Assembly: GCA_002376715.1 (NCBI GenBank)
Contig: DFOK01000110.1
Location: forward strand, 1-64,000
From: Bacteroidales bacterium UBA3543
GTDB lineage: Bacteria; Bacteroidota; Bacteroidia; Bacteroidales; UBA932
Direction of reading: 5' to 3'
DNA: 64,000 nucleotides
Both the position numbers and the translations under genes were made by a program. Below the pieces are notes generated by a model. It worked only from the letters and a program-made list of their open reading frames with translations, did no database searches and was not told the origin of the DNA. How positions within the stretch are numbered: position 1 is the first letter of the stretch; every line of letters starts with the position of its first letter. Positions 63,934 to 64,000 of the stretch are shown here, one piece after another.

Positions 63934-64000
63934 TTATTTCTTCGCAGCTTTGGCGGCAAGCCTTTTATCCATAAAGATGTTGAGGTCGTACATAATCGGA
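63934..64000 (-). CDS. C-terminus of an unidentified protein (partial)
   Basis: The last 21 or so codons of a minus-strand gene running off the window: IMYDLNIFMDKRLAAKAAKK then TAA. Too short to name; the Lys/Ala-rich tail is unspecific. It ends 27 bases before the terminator. Confidence 0.6.
   Translation of the reverse strand, partial: PIMYDLNIFMDKRLAAKAAKK

Overview
The window is a chromosomal segment of a Bacteroidota bacterium, most likely of the order Bacteroidales. The evidence is the TAnnTTTG-type -7 promoter boxes with few Shine-Dalgarno sites, lipoproteins with Bacteroidales architectures (M64 peptidase with a BACON-like domain, fimbrillin-like protein, DUF5106), a DUF2723 membrane protein, DUF4271 next to hemD, a B12 uptake operon containing a BtuG-like propeller, and a class II (B12-dependent) ribonucleotide reductase. 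Nothing seen fixes the family or genus. No prophage, insertion sequence, rRNA operon or CRISPR array was recognised; most of the window is core genome with a few accessory loci. Layout: 1-9.2 kb holds a YegP-like protein, a small lipoprotein, a secreted M64 peptidase, a CWC protein, a C-terminal processing protease, rdgB-recO-GH3, and a DUF4143 ATPase behind 32-bp-spaced repeats. 9.2-13.9 kb is the accessory surface-protein locus: an intact fimbrillin/FISUMP-like lipoprotein, a 45-residue Gly-Asp-Trp-tailed peptide, and a decayed paralogue with about 15 cysteine-rich BspA-like repeats that has lost its signal peptide and carries a one-base frameshift. 14.0-20.6 kb is a cobalamin-riboswitch-controlled btuB-btuG-btuF-btuC-btuD operon. 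20.5-34 kb holds dnaE, gpmI, rnr, a YgjP-like metallopeptidase, a serpin lipoprotein, a deoxynucleoside kinase, ispE and nrdJ. 34-48 kb holds a ThiL homologue that has lost its catalytic aspartates, a sufB-pnuC-sufC-sufD operon, a LolC/E-type permease, rbfA, tyrS, a phosphopantetheinyl transferase, tRNA-Gln, an oxidoreductase, a YqaA protein, tadA and groES-groEL. 48-64 kb holds a DUF5106 lipoprotein, a 1001-residue putative outer-membrane metalloprotease, a second PnuC, uvrC, a fused PlsC/GNAT aminolipid synthase, a yciH-DUF4271-hemD-rnpA-yidD run, the DUF2723 protein and tryptophanase. How parts connect: the btu operon imports cobalamin, and NrdJ about 11 kb away needs adenosylcobalamin, so B12 supply and dNTP synthesis are linked. 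The serpin and M64 peptidase are secreted lipoproteins fit for a host-associated life. The most unusual non-genic feature is a family of intergenic arrays with a 7-bp period (consensus NCGYAMC, grading into ACTACAT-type and GYYAAMR-type heptads). About ten copies occur here, mostly abutting TAG stop codons with the same polarity relative to the gene they follow.
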